A stretch of DNA of 64,000 nt from Bermanella marisrubri (lineage in GTDB: Bacteria; Pseudomonadota; Gammaproteobacteria; Pseudomonadales; Oceanobacteraceae), in assembly GCF_012295615.1 (NCBI RefSeq), contig NZ_CP051183.1, positions 2,197,001 to 2,261,000 on the forward strand, given 5' to 3'. How positions within the stretch are numbered: the stretch's first letter is position 1; each line of letters starts with the position of its first letter. The position numbers were made by a program, and so were the translations under genes. Below, one piece after another: positions 46,848 to 56,079 of the stretch. A model generated the notes under the pieces. The model searched no databases. It worked only from the letters and a program-made list of their open reading frames with translations, and was not told the origin of the DNA.

Positions 46848-47360
46848 GTGTCTACGTTTCTCATCATAAGCATCATGACCGACGACCGTCCTGGTATCGT
46901 CGACACTCTATCGGGCATCGTCAAACAGCATAGTGGCAACTGGTTAGAAAGCCGCATGTCACAGCTTTCTGGTAAATTTGCAGGTATTGTAAAAGTACAA
47001 ATAAGTAAGCAAACAGCTGATGAGTTGTCTACTGCACTCGCTGAACTAAAACAACAAGGTTGGATTATTAATGTTGAGCAGCAAGACACTGAAAATGAAA
47101 CCGCGAAAGCCAATGCAAAATTAAGCATTGTCGGCAACGATCGTCCGGGCATCGTAAAAGACGTGGCCCAGGTACTGGCATCTCATGCCGTTAATGTCTT
47201 GGAATTGAATACCGCATTTGAGAGTGCAGCAATGAGTGCAGAGGCCCTATTCAAAACCAAAGCCAAGGTCTATATTCCTCAGGACAAGGACTTCCAAGAC
47301 GTAGCCGATGCTCTGGAGCAATTAAGTAATGACCTGATGGTTGAAATCCAAGAAATTTAA
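46848..47360 (+). CDS. Two-ACT-domain protein, GcvR family
   Basis: 170 residues composed of two ACT domains (about 4-80 and 90-165; each has the NDRPGIV / DDRPGIV ligand loop). Similar to GcvR, the repressor partner of GcvA in glycine-cleavage control, and to related amino-acid-sensing proteins. GTG start at 46848, with GAGAGG seven bases upstream. No gcv genes nearby. Function assigned by family only. Confidence 0.85.
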   Translation: MSTFLIISIMTDDRPGIVDTLSGIVKQHSGNWLESRMSQLSGKFAGIVKVQISKQTADELSTALAELKQQGWIINVEQQDTENETAKANAKLSIVGNDRPGIVKDVAQVLASHAVNVLELNTAFESAAMSAEALFKTKAKVYIPQDKDFQDVADALEQLSNDLMVEIQEI

Positions 47361-47377
47361 TTTTCGTCCAAGCTATT

Positions 47378-48490
47378 TTATTGAACGGGGTACAAGACCA
47401 AATCTTGATATCCCGTGATGACTTCCATGTGGCCCGCCAAATTTCTATCCAACTCAAGGCTACCAGAGTCCACAATCAAGGGCCGTCCTTCTAACGCTTT
47501 CAATTTGGTTTTAGTTGCAATAATTTTCAGATTATCTCTACCGATACGCTCAATCACTTTTGCACTCAATTGCTGATTACCGCGACCAAGTATATGGCCT
47601 TGCCCACCAATAACACTCAATATTACTTTGACTTCTGAGTAATCATCGAGCAACTTCAAAATATCGGATTCCGTTAAATCTTGTGCAACCACCTCTTCGT
47701 TACAAAGTGCGTCGACACCTAGTAAGGTGCTGGGCAAGTGCAATTGATTCATAAAGTATTGTGTAGTTTTTCCTGAACCTATTAAATATAAAACATCAGG
47801 CTCCAATTCCTGAATCAAATACGCCGCAATATCATCCAAGACCAAGTCTTCTTGTTCGACACCGCCCTGCTTTACTGATTGCACAAACTGCCCTGCCTGG
47901 GGCACGAGCATTTCACCGAATAATTTTGCTTTGACTTGGTTCTGACGAAAAGCGTCTTCATCAATATCGCGTACATCCTGTGGTTTTAAATCCACCAGCT
48001 CGCCGTTCACCAATAATTTAACAACTTCGCCGCTAGCGCTTGGGGTAACACCATAAACACCGCTATGAATTTTTACACCAGCAGGAATACCAAGTACGGG
48101 AAAGGCATCTTCTACAATCTGACAAACATCGCGTGCGGTACCATCACCACCAGCGAACAACAATAAATCAACACCTGCATCTCTGATGGCGCTAGCAGCG
48201 CGCTTAGTATCATCGGCAGTGGTCGCTAAGGGATTACTTGGGGTGTAAGCAATCTCAAAATCATACGCAAGTGATTGAGCCAGTTGCTCACCCATGGCAC
48301 CACCACAAGTAATGAGTTGAATGTCAGACTTCAATTCAGAAAAAACGTCAAAAGCAATCTTTGCCCGCTCTTGAGCCTTGGCAATTGCCCCTTTACTAAG
48401 GGCTAATTCTGCAACACCATCACTGCCTTTCAGTGCAACACTACCGCCTAAGCCAGCTAAAGGATTAATAATTAAGCCCAGTCGAAACAT
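47378..48490 (-). CDS. ATP-NAD kinase-like protein (COG3199 family)
   Basis: 370 residues. N-terminal GLIINPLAGLGGSVALKGSDG and the NAD-kinase-superfamily loop FAGGDGTARDVCQIV (GGDG motif), with GVYGVTPSASGEV and a C-terminal domain LYLIGSGKTTQYFM. The family is distinct from NadK (PpnK) and its substrate is not established. ATG at 48490. Its stop is 17 bp from, and convergent with, the ACT-domain gene. Confidence 0.88.
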   Translation of the reverse strand: MFRLGLIINPLAGLGGSVALKGSDGVAELALSKGAIAKAQERAKIAFDVFSELKSDIQLITCGGAMGEQLAQSLAYDFEIAYTPSNPLATTADDTKRAASAIRDAGVDLLLFAGGDGTARDVCQIVEDAFPVLGIPAGVKIHSGVYGVTPSASGEVVKLLVNGELVDLKPQDVRDIDEDAFRQNQVKAKLFGEMLVPQAGQFVQSVKQGGVEQEDLVLDDIAAYLIQELEPDVLYLIGSGKTTQYFMNQLHLPSTLLGVDALCNEEVVAQDLTESDILKLLDDYSEVKVILSVIGGQGHILGRGNQQLSAKVIERIGRDNLKIIATKTKLKALEGRPLIVDSGSLELDRNLAGHMEVITGYQDLVLYPVQ

Positions 48491-48674
48491 AACTACTCTG
48501 CATGCCGTACATTGATCAAATATTGAGGCAAATCATACATGATCAGGGGCGGTTTGGGCAGCTACAGAGCGTTACAAAAGGCAACAATTCAGCAACGTAT
48601 TCCGCACAATTTCACAGATATATTGTAAACAAAATCAAATCGTGCCTAAGAAAATAATAAAGAGGAATCAAGTC

Positions 48675-48884
48675 ATGAGTGATGCCCACAAAAAAGCAAT
48701 GCTTGCAGTCTTTGCCGTACTATTTTTGCTACTCGCTATTGCTACTGGTTTTGTTGCTATCGAAATTCAACATGTTTCTGTCACCAGTATTCTGGCAATT
48801 ACATTGGTCATCATCGCACTAGACATACATTGGGTGCTGAATAACCAAGACAATAATGATACAAACTTGAGCAGTGAGGGCTGA
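48675..48884 (+). CDS. Small two-helix membrane protein
   Basis: 69 residues from the ATG at 48675, which has AGAGGAATC just upstream; the longer frame from 48642 has no such site. Two hydrophobic helices (MLAVFAVLFLLLAIATGFVA and ITLVIIALDIHWVL) with an acidic, Asn-rich C-terminal tail. No family recognised. Monocistronic, between the NAD-kinase-like gene and pirin. Confidence 0.65.
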   Translation: MSDAHKKAMLAVFAVLFLLLAIATGFVAIEIQHVSVTSILAITLVIIALDIHWVLNNQDNNDTNLSSEG

Positions 48885-48921
48885 CCTCACTGCGGCCAGC
48901 ACCACCTCACGAAATTTTTAC

Positions 48922-49752
48922 TCACAGAGTTAGCGTTCCCGACTGATAATCCTGAATAGCCTGCTCAATTTCCTCCGGCGTATTCATAACAAACGGACCA
49001 TAATTCGCTATAGGTTCTTTGTTAGGTACACCATGAAGAATCAACGCTTTTGCTCCTGAGTCAGTCGTCAACTCCAAGCGACCATCATCGTTAAACAATG
49101 CCATCTGATGTGTCTTAATCGGCTTATCAGCCATGAGCTCACCATCATAAACCGCCACCACCAAGTGATGACCTTTTTCTATTTCATGCTGAAATTCTGC
49201 TCCTGCTTCTAATTCAATATCAATGATGTGACTATTGCCTTCTAAGCGATCCAATGGACCATTGATGGTTTGTCCTTGCAATTGCCATTCACCTGCAATC
49301 ACATGAACCATACCTCGACGAATCTCCACATGTTTAATTTCATTTTTGGGCACATCTCGATATTCAGCAGGCTGCATCTTGTTGCGACTATTTAGGTTAA
49401 TCCAAAGTTGAAAGCCATGCATTTGGTCATGTTCTTTCAAGGGCATCTCTCCATGAATAACCCCCTTTCCGGCGCGCATCCACTGAACGCCACCACCCAA
49501 CACTTCACCCACATTACCCATATTGTCTTCATGGCGTATACCTCCAACACGCATATAAGTGAGTGTCTCGATACCTCTATGGGGATGAGGTGGAAAGCCA
49601 GCAATAAAGTCGTCTTTGTCATCACTACGAATTTCATCAAGCATAATGAATGGATCAGCCAGCCCATGATGAATGGGGCTGTGGCGTTTGATTTTAACTC
49701 CAGCACCATCCATCGCATCCATAGCGCTTAATATTGTCTGCACGGTACGCAT
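48922..49752 (-). CDS. Pirin-family bicupin protein
   Basis: 276 residues. Cupin metal-binding pattern GFPPHPHRGIETLTYM plus RHEDNMGNVG and WMRAGKGVIHGEMP, the three histidines and one glutamate of pirins, followed by a C-terminal pirin domain (FNDDGRLELTTDSGA, then HGVPNKEPIANYGPFVMNT). Family members bind iron; some act as quercetinases, others as redox-sensing co-regulators. ATG start with GAGAGGAG upstream. Monocistronic. Confidence 0.92.
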   Translation of the reverse strand: MRTVQTILSAMDAMDGAGVKIKRHSPIHHGLADPFIMLDEIRSDDKDDFIAGFPPHPHRGIETLTYMRVGGIRHEDNMGNVGEVLGGGVQWMRAGKGVIHGEMPLKEHDQMHGFQLWINLNSRNKMQPAEYRDVPKNEIKHVEIRRGMVHVIAGEWQLQGQTINGPLDRLEGNSHIIDIELEAGAEFQHEIEKGHHLVVAVYDGELMADKPIKTHQMALFNDDGRLELTTDSGAKALILHGVPNKEPIANYGPFVMNTPEEIEQAIQDYQSGTLTL

Positions 49753-49944
49753 ATCAAACTCCTCTCAATTAACTACTTGCCCCTATTCTAGTCTTGGAAA
49801 GGAATCGAACGTCTGAGATTTTTTTGCTGCTAGTATCGAATAATTAGATGGAACTGGAAATCAAGAGATTGGCAGACTATTACCTTTACTATCTACGGGT
49901 AGCATCCAAAATATTACAAACAATAATAAATAACTGGGTGACCC

Positions 49945-51486
49945 ATGTCAGCGACATCAGCCAATATGATCCGTTATTCAATCACAATCGCATATCTCGT
50001 CATGACGAGCCTTTTGTTGACGGGTTGCGATCAAGCAGAGGTGGTTGAAAACATAGGCCCGAGTAAAGCGAATTCGTTATCTAGTGAGGTATTGGCAAGA
50101 ACAGATACAGCCTCCATCCACCATCGCGACCTACCCTTATCGGATCAAATCAAGCTATACAATCTCGATTACCAAGTATATCAACTCACCAGTGCCTCTT
50201 TACGTGAAACTATTGAACGACAAGGAGCACACTCACAAACAGTACAATGGCAACTACCCACCCCGGATTCGCCAAAAGCGCACTTCCCTTTAATACCAGA
50301 TTGGACTCTGGGCAATGAGAGCAGTCCGTGGCAGCTGCAACTTTTTTGTACGTTACAATCTCGGCCATGTAGTGACCTATTAGTAGAACTGAGCGCCCTT
50401 GCCAAACATACCAAACAGGATTTATATGTTCAGTACTATCATTTTTGGCATGGTTTCCATAAACACGCTGTGAAAATCGCTGGCGCTACTCATTGCATGC
50501 AACCGTCCGCCAAACCTAGTTTTTTAGAAGCACTGCAAACCAAGCAGGGGCAAATCGATATGGCGGTACTAAGCGCAGCCATTGACCTTTATAGCCCAGC
50601 AGCTGATAAAGTTTATAAGTGTATGCAAAATGACGAGACTCTCACTTACCTAAGTAAACGTTATGATCAAATTCAACAGGCCGGAATTCGTAAAGCACCA
50701 TCGGTGTTTCTGAACGGGCATTATTTAGCGCGCGGTTATGAATTATCACAATTATTTGTCGCTATTAAAGATGACATCGAAATGATCAGTAGCAAAATAA
50801 ACCACGATTTAGAATGGTTACAGTCTTGGAAAACCAATAACGCTCGCTCGCCATCACAGGACTGGGCTCTTACCAAAAACAATGAATCGGTCATGCGTGT
50901 TTCAGTCGGAAGTCGCATTGGGGACTTTTATATCGCCAGCGTGACCGAGCACGGTTTTGGCCTTTATAAGGATGGTAAAGTTGAATTCATTGGTCAGCCA
51001 CAAACCAGTGAAAATCAATTGTACAGTACCAATCAATCCACCAGTGCTGATTTACACAGCAACCATCAAGCAATAACAACTTCCATAGCTGAAGAGAAGA
51101 CAACAAATGATCACAATGAGAAGTTTATTCCTCATGATGCAAAAGCTCGCTACGAAGCGGCCATTTCCCAACTCCCCAAACAAGCACTGCCGCAAAACTG
51201 GCTAGATCAACAGCTCATGCGCCAGTCAGAATTAGAGCAAGATTTTCAGTTATCAGATGGCCAATTCGAAGATAAGTCTTTGGTAAAATTAAGCAAAGAC
51301 GATATTGATCCATTCTATAAAACTCTAGGTATGAAACCAGGAGATGTCATCATGCGGGTGAACGACGAGTGGATACACGAGCAAAGCAATACCCTGTTCC
51401 AAACCTTAGCTAATGAAGAGAGCGTTACTATATCCGTAATGCGAAAAGGCAAACCCGTACACCTAGCATTTCAGGTAACGCCATAG
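49945..51486 (+). CDS. Predicted lipoprotein with DsbA-like thioredoxin fold and C-terminal GspC-like PDZ domain
   Basis: 513 residues. Residues 1-28 end in a lipobox LLLTGC, so lipid-anchored in the envelope. About 115-290 resembles a DsbA/DsbG-type thioredoxin domain: WQLQLFCTLQSRPCSDLL (cysteines seven apart rather than C-x2-C), a helical insert with LAKHTKQDLYVQYYHFWHGF, and the cis-Pro loop RKAPSVFLNGHYL. After a linker, residues 320-360 (VSVGSRIGDFYIASVTEHG) and 420-513 (LSKDDIDPFYKTLGMKPGDV, then IMRVNDEWIHEQ) resemble the HR and PDZ parts of type II secretion GspC. The combination is unusual. Function unknown; no secretion genes adjoin it. Confidence 0.75.
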   Translation: MSATSANMIRYSITIAYLVMTSLLLTGCDQAEVVENIGPSKANSLSSEVLARTDTASIHHRDLPLSDQIKLYNLDYQVYQLTSASLRETIERQGAHSQTVQWQLPTPDSPKAHFPLIPDWTLGNESSPWQLQLFCTLQSRPCSDLLVELSALAKHTKQDLYVQYYHFWHGFHKHAVKIAGATHCMQPSAKPSFLEALQTKQGQIDMAVLSAAIDLYSPAADKVYKCMQNDETLTYLSKRYDQIQQAGIRKAPSVFLNGHYLARGYELSQLFVAIKDDIEMISSKINHDLEWLQSWKTNNARSPSQDWALTKNNESVMRVSVGSRIGDFYIASVTEHGFGLYKDGKVEFIGQPQTSENQLYSTNQSTSADLHSNHQAITTSIAEEKTTNDHNEKFIPHDAKARYEAAISQLPKQALPQNWLDQQLMRQSELEQDFQLSDGQFEDKSLVKLSKDDIDPFYKTLGMKPGDVIMRVNDEWIHEQSNTLFQTLANEESVTISVMRKGKPVHLAFQVTP

Positions 51487-51558
51487 ATCAACCCAAGCGG
51501 AACACTTCAGTTCGACTCCTGAATACATCAAAATTAGAGTCGAACTGTTCTTGAACAA

Positions 51559-52515
51559 TTAAGAATGATGAATCTTGTTGTGAGCCAACACGTACAAAAA
51601 GTCCAACGCTAAAGTCGCCCCAGCCAATGAAGTAATATCTGCATGGTCGTACGCGGGCGCAACTTCAACAACATCCATCCCCACTAGATTTAATCCCTGT
51701 AAACCGCGAATCACTTTTAATGCCGTATCCATCGTCAGGCCACCAGAAACCGGCGTTCCCGTACCAGGAGCAAAAGCAGGGTCCAAACCATCTATGTCAA
51801 AAGTGACATAAACCGGCCGATCACCGACTTTTTCTTTAATGTGTTTTAAAACTTCATGAGGTCCATGATCGCCAACCCAAGCTGCATCTAGCACCTCAAA
51901 TCCATGTGCATCTTTGGAGTAATTCGTACGAATACCAATTTGCACGGAATGCTTATCGTCCACTAAACCCTCTTCCACTGCATGGTGAAGGAATGTGCCA
52001 TGGTCATATTTACTGCCACCACTATAGGTATCCGTGTGAGCATCGACGTGAACTAAGCAGACAGGTCCATGTATTTTCGCCACAGAGCGTAATATGGGCA
52101 ATGTAATAAAGTGGTCACCACCAAAAGTTAGCGATTTTTTGCCCGATTCCATAATCTGTAGAATGTGCCGTTGCAGGTTGTCCACCAGTGTTTGCGGTTC
52201 ACCATGCTTGAAGTTCACGTTGCCTACGTCCGCGACCTTTAAATGGTCATCAAGAGCGAAATCCCAAGGCCAACGAGCACCTTCCCAAATCAAATTAGCA
52301 GATGCACTGCGTATACCCTGAGGACCAAAACGCGCACCCGATCGACCCGATGTTGCCATATCAAACGGAACGCCACTCACCACCACATCGGCATCAGTCT
52401 GCTTCACTGAGGGAGCATAGGGAAATTCCATAAAGGTCATGCCCAAAGATCCATAGAGAGGCATATCAGCATCTGCTGAAGCCATTGGGTTTTGTAACTC
52501 TTGTTTATGATCCAT
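51559..52515 (-). CDS. Agmatinase/guanidinobutyrase-family ureohydrolase
   Basis: 318 residues from the ATG at 52515 ([10 protein letters not shown]); the frame continues nine residues further. Complete binuclear-manganese motifs: [22 protein letters not shown] and [22 protein letters not shown]. Family enzymes hydrolyse agmatine, 4-guanidinobutyrate or 3-guanidinopropionate to urea plus the amine/acid. It is divergent from a LysR regulator, the same layout as Pseudomonas gbuA-gbuR, so guanidinobutyrase is as likely as agmatinase (speB). Substrate not certain. Confidence 0.9.
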   Translation of the reverse strand: MDHKQELQNPMASADADMPLYGSLGMTFMEFPYAPSVKQTDADVVVSGVPFDMATSGRSGARFGPQGIRSASANLIWEGARWPWDFALDDHLKVADVGNVNFKHGEPQTLVDNLQRHILQIMESGKKSLTFGGDHFITLPILRSVAKIHGPVCLVHVDAHTDTYSGGSKYDHGTFLHHAVEEGLVDDKHSVQIGIRTNYSKDAHGFEVLDAAWVGDHGPHEVLKHIKEKVGDRPVYVTFDIDGLDPAFAPGTGTPVSGGLTMDTALKVIRGLQGLNLVGMDVVEVAPAYDHADITSLAGATLALDFLYVLAHNKIHHS

Positions 52516-52580
52516 AGCGAAACCACATAAATTGATTAGCAAGTACAGTCAGTTTAGGCTTTCTTTTTATATTCGTTAAA

Positions 52581-52616
52581 TGCATACTTTTAATAACTAT
52601 ATGTATAGCGTGCATA
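52581..52616. promoter_or_regulatory. Candidate operator between the ureohydrolase and its LysR regulator
   Basis: TGCATA occurs at 52581-52586 and again at 52611-52616, inside A/T-rich sequence that also contains ATGTATA; since ATGCAT is self-complementary the copies form both direct and inverted repeats about three helical turns apart. Position in a 104-bp divergent spacer fits a LysR site. Low-strength evidence. Confidence 0.35.
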
Positions 52617-52619
52617 GAT

Positions 52620-53540
52620 ATGAATCAATTTCACCAGCTCGATCTGAATCTACTTCGCGTATTCGATGCACTAATGCGAGAACGCAGTGTCAGCCTTGCC
52701 GCTCAGCAACTATTTCTCTCGCAATCCGCTACCAGCCACGCCCTTAATCGATTACGCGAAGCACTAAACGATCCGCTACTCGTTCGTACGCCAAGCGGTA
52801 TGATGCCATCCGAGTTTGCCGAGCGAATTACACCGCAAATACGTCAGGCATTAGCGCAACTTCAAACCGCCCTAGAACAAAGCAGAGACTTCACCCCAAA
52901 AATAAGTCAGCGCCGTTTTGTCGTACACACCACGGACTACGTGGAGTGCGTGGTTTTGCCACCACTCATCGCTAAACTAAAACGAGAAGCACCTGGTGTT
53001 GGAATCGAAGTAGGTATTCTCAGTAAAGACTTACCACTGGAAGAACTGGCCACAGGCGATGTCGATCTCCTACTAGGATTCAGTAATTATATGGACTTTC
53101 CGAAGCAGCTAAATCAAGAAACTTGGTGGCAAGACGAGCTCGTTGCATTGGCGAACCCGCAATTCCATAACGACTTTGCCAAGCACAAAGCACTTACTTT
53201 GTCGCAAGTAGTGGAAACACCCCACGTATTCCACAGCCCATTGGGTGAGCGACAAAGCGTGATTGACCACTGGCTTCAATCAAAAAAGCAGAAACGAACA
53301 ATTGCCGTGACAAGCCAAAGCTACTTTTCAGCCGCAGCGATAGTGAGCAGCGCACCGTATTTAATGGTGATTCCCAAGCGTGTTGCTAACCAGCTATCAA
53401 AAGCCTTGCCACTGCGTGTCTACGCATTGCCATTGGACGCACCCAAGGCTCATCTTAATTTTGTTTATCACCCGATAAAGCAACAAGATCCGGGGCTCAA
53501 ATGGCTAATAGATGAAATAAAAGCGACGGCTACACAGTGA
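52620..53540 (+). CDS. LysR-family transcriptional regulator (GbuR-like position)
   Basis: 306 residues. Winged helix LDLNLLRVFDALMRERSVSL / AAQQLFLSQSATSHALNRLR, with a NodD/TrpI-like start (FHQLDLNLL), then effector domain. Divergent from the ureohydrolase gene with 104 bp between, and probably its activator. The ATG at 52620 directly follows a TATAGCGTGCATAGAT stretch without an obvious ribosome site, so the mRNA could be nearly leaderless. Confidence 0.9.
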   Translation: MNQFHQLDLNLLRVFDALMRERSVSLAAQQLFLSQSATSHALNRLREALNDPLLVRTPSGMMPSEFAERITPQIRQALAQLQTALEQSRDFTPKISQRRFVVHTTDYVECVVLPPLIAKLKREAPGVGIEVGILSKDLPLEELATGDVDLLLGFSNYMDFPKQLNQETWWQDELVALANPQFHNDFAKHKALTLSQVVETPHVFHSPLGERQSVIDHWLQSKKQKRTIAVTSQSYFSAAAIVSSAPYLMVIPKRVANQLSKALPLRVYALPLDAPKAHLNFVYHPIKQQDPGLKWLIDEIKATATQ

Positions 53541-53637
53541 TAGATCAAAATTTTTGAACAATGAGTTCAATCTATAGGTCATTATCAGCCATTAAAGAAC
53601 AGTTATAATCCACCTCATTGAACAATTAGAGGTGGGT

Positions 53638-54448
53638 ATGAACTATCGATCCATAATCTACATCATTATGGTGAGCTTTATAAACCTGAGCCAAGTTACA
53701 TGGGCTGCGTCCGTCAAAAGCAATAACTGGTACTCCTTTACACTGGATAACGACTTTTTTGTCGGCAATGACTATGGCTACACCAATGGATGTCCCCTAT
53801 TCAGGGCTGCTTTATTACAACCGTGCCAATCTCGATATCCATCCTGATGTTGCCGATTATTATGGCGTGAGCATTGGCATTGTCGGGCCATTATCCGGAG
53901 CCGCTGACGTACAAACCGTTAGTCATCGCTGGATGGGTTCAGACAAACCAAGGGGTTGGGGGACGCAGTTAGAAAACGAGCCAGTATTTTCCTTATCTAG
54001 ATCCCGAGCATGGCGCCATTGGCACAATGAGCATAATCACTTCGATTTGATTACCACTGCTGGCGCTCGAGTCGGAAATTTAGAAACCTCCGTTACCGCA
54101 AGTATATTTTTGCGCTTCGGCGAACATTTAGACAACAGCTACGCGACGTCCATGTTGACTCAATCTCGCACCAGTAATCCGATCTCATTAAACGGTGGCT
54201 GGTACACATATATAAATGTTTCAGTGGGTTATACATTCCATCAGATATTCATGGATGGCAACGCCTTTGATGACGACCCATCTGTTCCTTACAAACGTGA
54301 AACTCTTGGGTTAGGTGCAGGTATAGCCTACCCGTTTGAGCATGTATCCGTCACCATGGCGCTCTATAATTTAAACGCTCGAGAGCACAAAACGGAATTG
54401 GACGACGCCATGCGTTTTGGCACCATTACGTTGGCATGGCGACAATAA
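53638..54448 (+). pseudogene. LpxR-like lipid A deacylase (DUF2219), disrupted by an internal deletion/frameshift
   Basis: The first frame (ATG 53638, GAGGTG upstream) encodes a signal peptide and the family N-terminus WYSFTLDNDFFVGNDYGYTNG, then runs into a stop at 53847. The next frame, from about 53790, continues with DVPYSGLLYYNRANLDIHPD, HRWMGSDKPRGWGTQLENEP, GNLETSVTASIFLRFG and an aromatic-ended barrel to 54448. In intact LpxR relatives about 50-60 residues lie between the YTNG and D-x-PYAG motifs; here they abut, so DNA was lost at about 53787-53793 with a frame change. LpxR removes acyl chains from lipid A at the outer membrane. Gene is probably inactive. Confidence 0.8.
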
Positions 54449-54451
54449 AGT

Positions 54452-54463
54452 GTGATATATCGT
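54452..54463 (+). promoter_or_regulatory. GATATATC palindrome upstream of the sigma-54 activator gene
   Basis: GTGATATATCGT, containing GATATATC, 42 bp before the activator start. It matches the core of the two palindromes upstream of ccoG (55946-55970), suggesting the same protein binds both and that the regulator controls itself. Confidence 0.55.
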
Positions 54464-54505
54464 GACTAATCATAGTATCCTTACAAATACTGCAAGGAGT
54501 ATGCT

Positions 54506-55945
54506 ATGTCACCAACGAAATCACCAATTAATCAGGTTTCAGAACACCAGCGTCTACTACTGGAATCCATGTCCGAAGGCGTTTATGGGCTCGACGAAAA
54601 TGGTCTAGCAACCTTTGTTAATTTGGCTGCTGAACGCTTAACCGGTTGGGAGGCGAATGACCTCATAGGTAAAAGCATTCACGATTTTCACCACCATAGC
54701 CATGCTGATGGCCGTCACTATCCTCAAGCGGATTGCCCCATTTATCAGTGTTTACAGGATGGCATTACGCGCACTAAAGAAAACGAAGTATTTTGGCGGA
54801 AAGATGGCACCAGCTTTGCGGTGGAATACAGTGCTACTCCCATTCTTCAAGAAGGCTCAATACAAGGTGCCATTGTCGTCTTCAAAAATATCAGCGAGAG
54901 GAAGCGTATTGAGTCTGCATTACAAAAGGCGCTGACAGAAAATCGTTTTCTGAAAGAAAAGCTCGAAGCAGAAAATTCCTATCTACAATCGGAAATAGAA
55001 TCCAATTATCAATCAGACATAATTGGACAAAGTCCAGCAATTGAACACTTGCAAACGCAAATATCATTATCTGCACCAACCAGTGCTAACATCTTAATTC
55101 AAGGCGAAAGCGGTACAGGAAAAGAATTGGTGGCCAGAGCCATTCATCAACAAAGTGAGCGCCAAGCTCAAACTCTGGTAAAACTCAATTGTGGCGCTAT
55201 CCCTGAAGGCCTCGTTGATAGCGAGCTTTTTGGTCACGAAAAAGGCGCTTTTACGGGTGCTGTAAAACAACGTATTGGCCGTTTCGAGTTGGCTAACAAA
55301 GGGACTTTATTTTTGGATGAGGTCAGTGAATTGCCCTTGGACGCACAAGTAAAACTTTTGCGAGTTTTACAAGAGGGTGAATTTGAACGAGTAGGTGGGA
55401 ATAAAACCATCAGAGTGGATGTACGCATCATCGCTGCCTCAAACAAAAATCTTGAGCAAGCGGTACATGATGGTAGCTTTCGCTTAGACCTATACTACCG
55501 CTTAAATGTCTTTTCTGTTCAAGTACCGCCATTGAGAGAACGAAAAAGTGATTTACCGATTTTAAGTCATTTCTTTGCTAAGAAAGCCTGCGCGGATATG
55601 GGTAAATCCTTTAAAGGTTTACACATGCCTTCACTAAAATGGATGAGTCACTACCAATGGCCGGGTAACATTCGGGAATTATCCAATTGGATCGAGCACA
55701 ATGCCATTTTACATACTGGCGGATTGTTTCATATCCACCCCATGGCTCACGCTCGTCATGATCACAGTGTTGAGCATGATAATGAATCTATTGTCAGCTT
55801 GGCAGAAGCAGAAAAACAACACATTCAAAAAGCTCTGCTGCATTGTAATGGCCGCATTGCCGGTGCCAATGGTGCAGCTCAATTGTTGCAACTCCCGGCT
55901 AGCACGTTGCGCTCGAAAATGAAAAAACTCGGGATTTATGGCTAA
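54506..55945 (+). CDS. PAS-domain sigma-54-dependent transcriptional activator
   Basis: 479 residues. N-terminal PAS domain (about 10-135; GVYGLDENGLATFVN, FHHHSHADGRHYPQADCPIY, FWRKDGTSFAVEYSATPI), a coiled linker (140-165), then the AAA+ domain: Walker A GESGTGKELVARAIH, GAFTGA loop that contacts sigma-54 (ELFGHEKGAFTGAV), Walker B GTLFLDEVSELPL, and a Fis-type HTH (AAQLLQLPASTLRSKMKKLG). No receiver domain, so the PAS domain is the sensor. ATG with AAGGAG upstream. Its gene ends 135 bp before ccoG, which has a sigma-54 promoter; see those entries. Confidence 0.93.
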   Translation: MSPTKSPINQVSEHQRLLLESMSEGVYGLDENGLATFVNLAAERLTGWEANDLIGKSIHDFHHHSHADGRHYPQADCPIYQCLQDGITRTKENEVFWRKDGTSFAVEYSATPILQEGSIQGAIVVFKNISERKRIESALQKALTENRFLKEKLEAENSYLQSEIESNYQSDIIGQSPAIEHLQTQISLSAPTSANILIQGESGTGKELVARAIHQQSERQAQTLVKLNCGAIPEGLVDSELFGHEKGAFTGAVKQRIGRFELANKGTLFLDEVSELPLDAQVKLLRVLQEGEFERVGGNKTIRVDVRIIAASNKNLEQAVHDGSFRLDLYYRLNVFSVQVPPLRERKSDLPILSHFFAKKACADMGKSFKGLHMPSLKWMSHYQWPGNIRELSNWIEHNAILHTGGLFHIHPMAHARHDHSVEHDNESIVSLAEAEKQHIQKALLHCNGRIAGANGAAQLLQLPASTLRSKMKKLGIYG

Positions 55946-55970
55946 GCGACATATCGACGCGATATATCGC
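55946..55970 (+). promoter_or_regulatory. Tandem palindromic upstream-activator sites for ccoG
   Basis: GCGATATATCGC (55959-55970) is a perfect 12-bp palindrome; GCGACATATCGA (55946-55957) is a two-mismatch copy 13 bp before it. They lie 50-75 bp upstream of the -24/-12 promoter, the usual distance for an enhancer-binding protein, and share their core with a site before the activator gene. Confidence 0.7.
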
Positions 55971-56021
55971 GCTTTAAATAAATAATGCGCTCGTAGGCTA
56001 GTTACTATGGCGGTTCAGTGC

Positions 56022-56038
56022 TTGGAACAGGGTTTGCT
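56022..56038 (+). promoter_or_regulatory. Sigma-54 (-24/-12) promoter of ccoG
   Basis: TTGGAACAGGGTTTGCT: GG and GC dinucleotides are exactly 12 bases apart, as in the TTGGCAC-N5-TTGCW consensus, 40 bp before the ccoG ATG. Confidence 0.75.
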
Positions 56039-56079
56039 CTATAAGCGACAGAACATTCTTTAGCATTTAGAGCAGTATT

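Noticed and set aside
53638-54448. Programmed frameshift in the lpxR-like gene
   Set aside because: No slippery heptamer or stimulatory structure is apparent at the junction, and a conserved segment is missing; a deletion explains it better.
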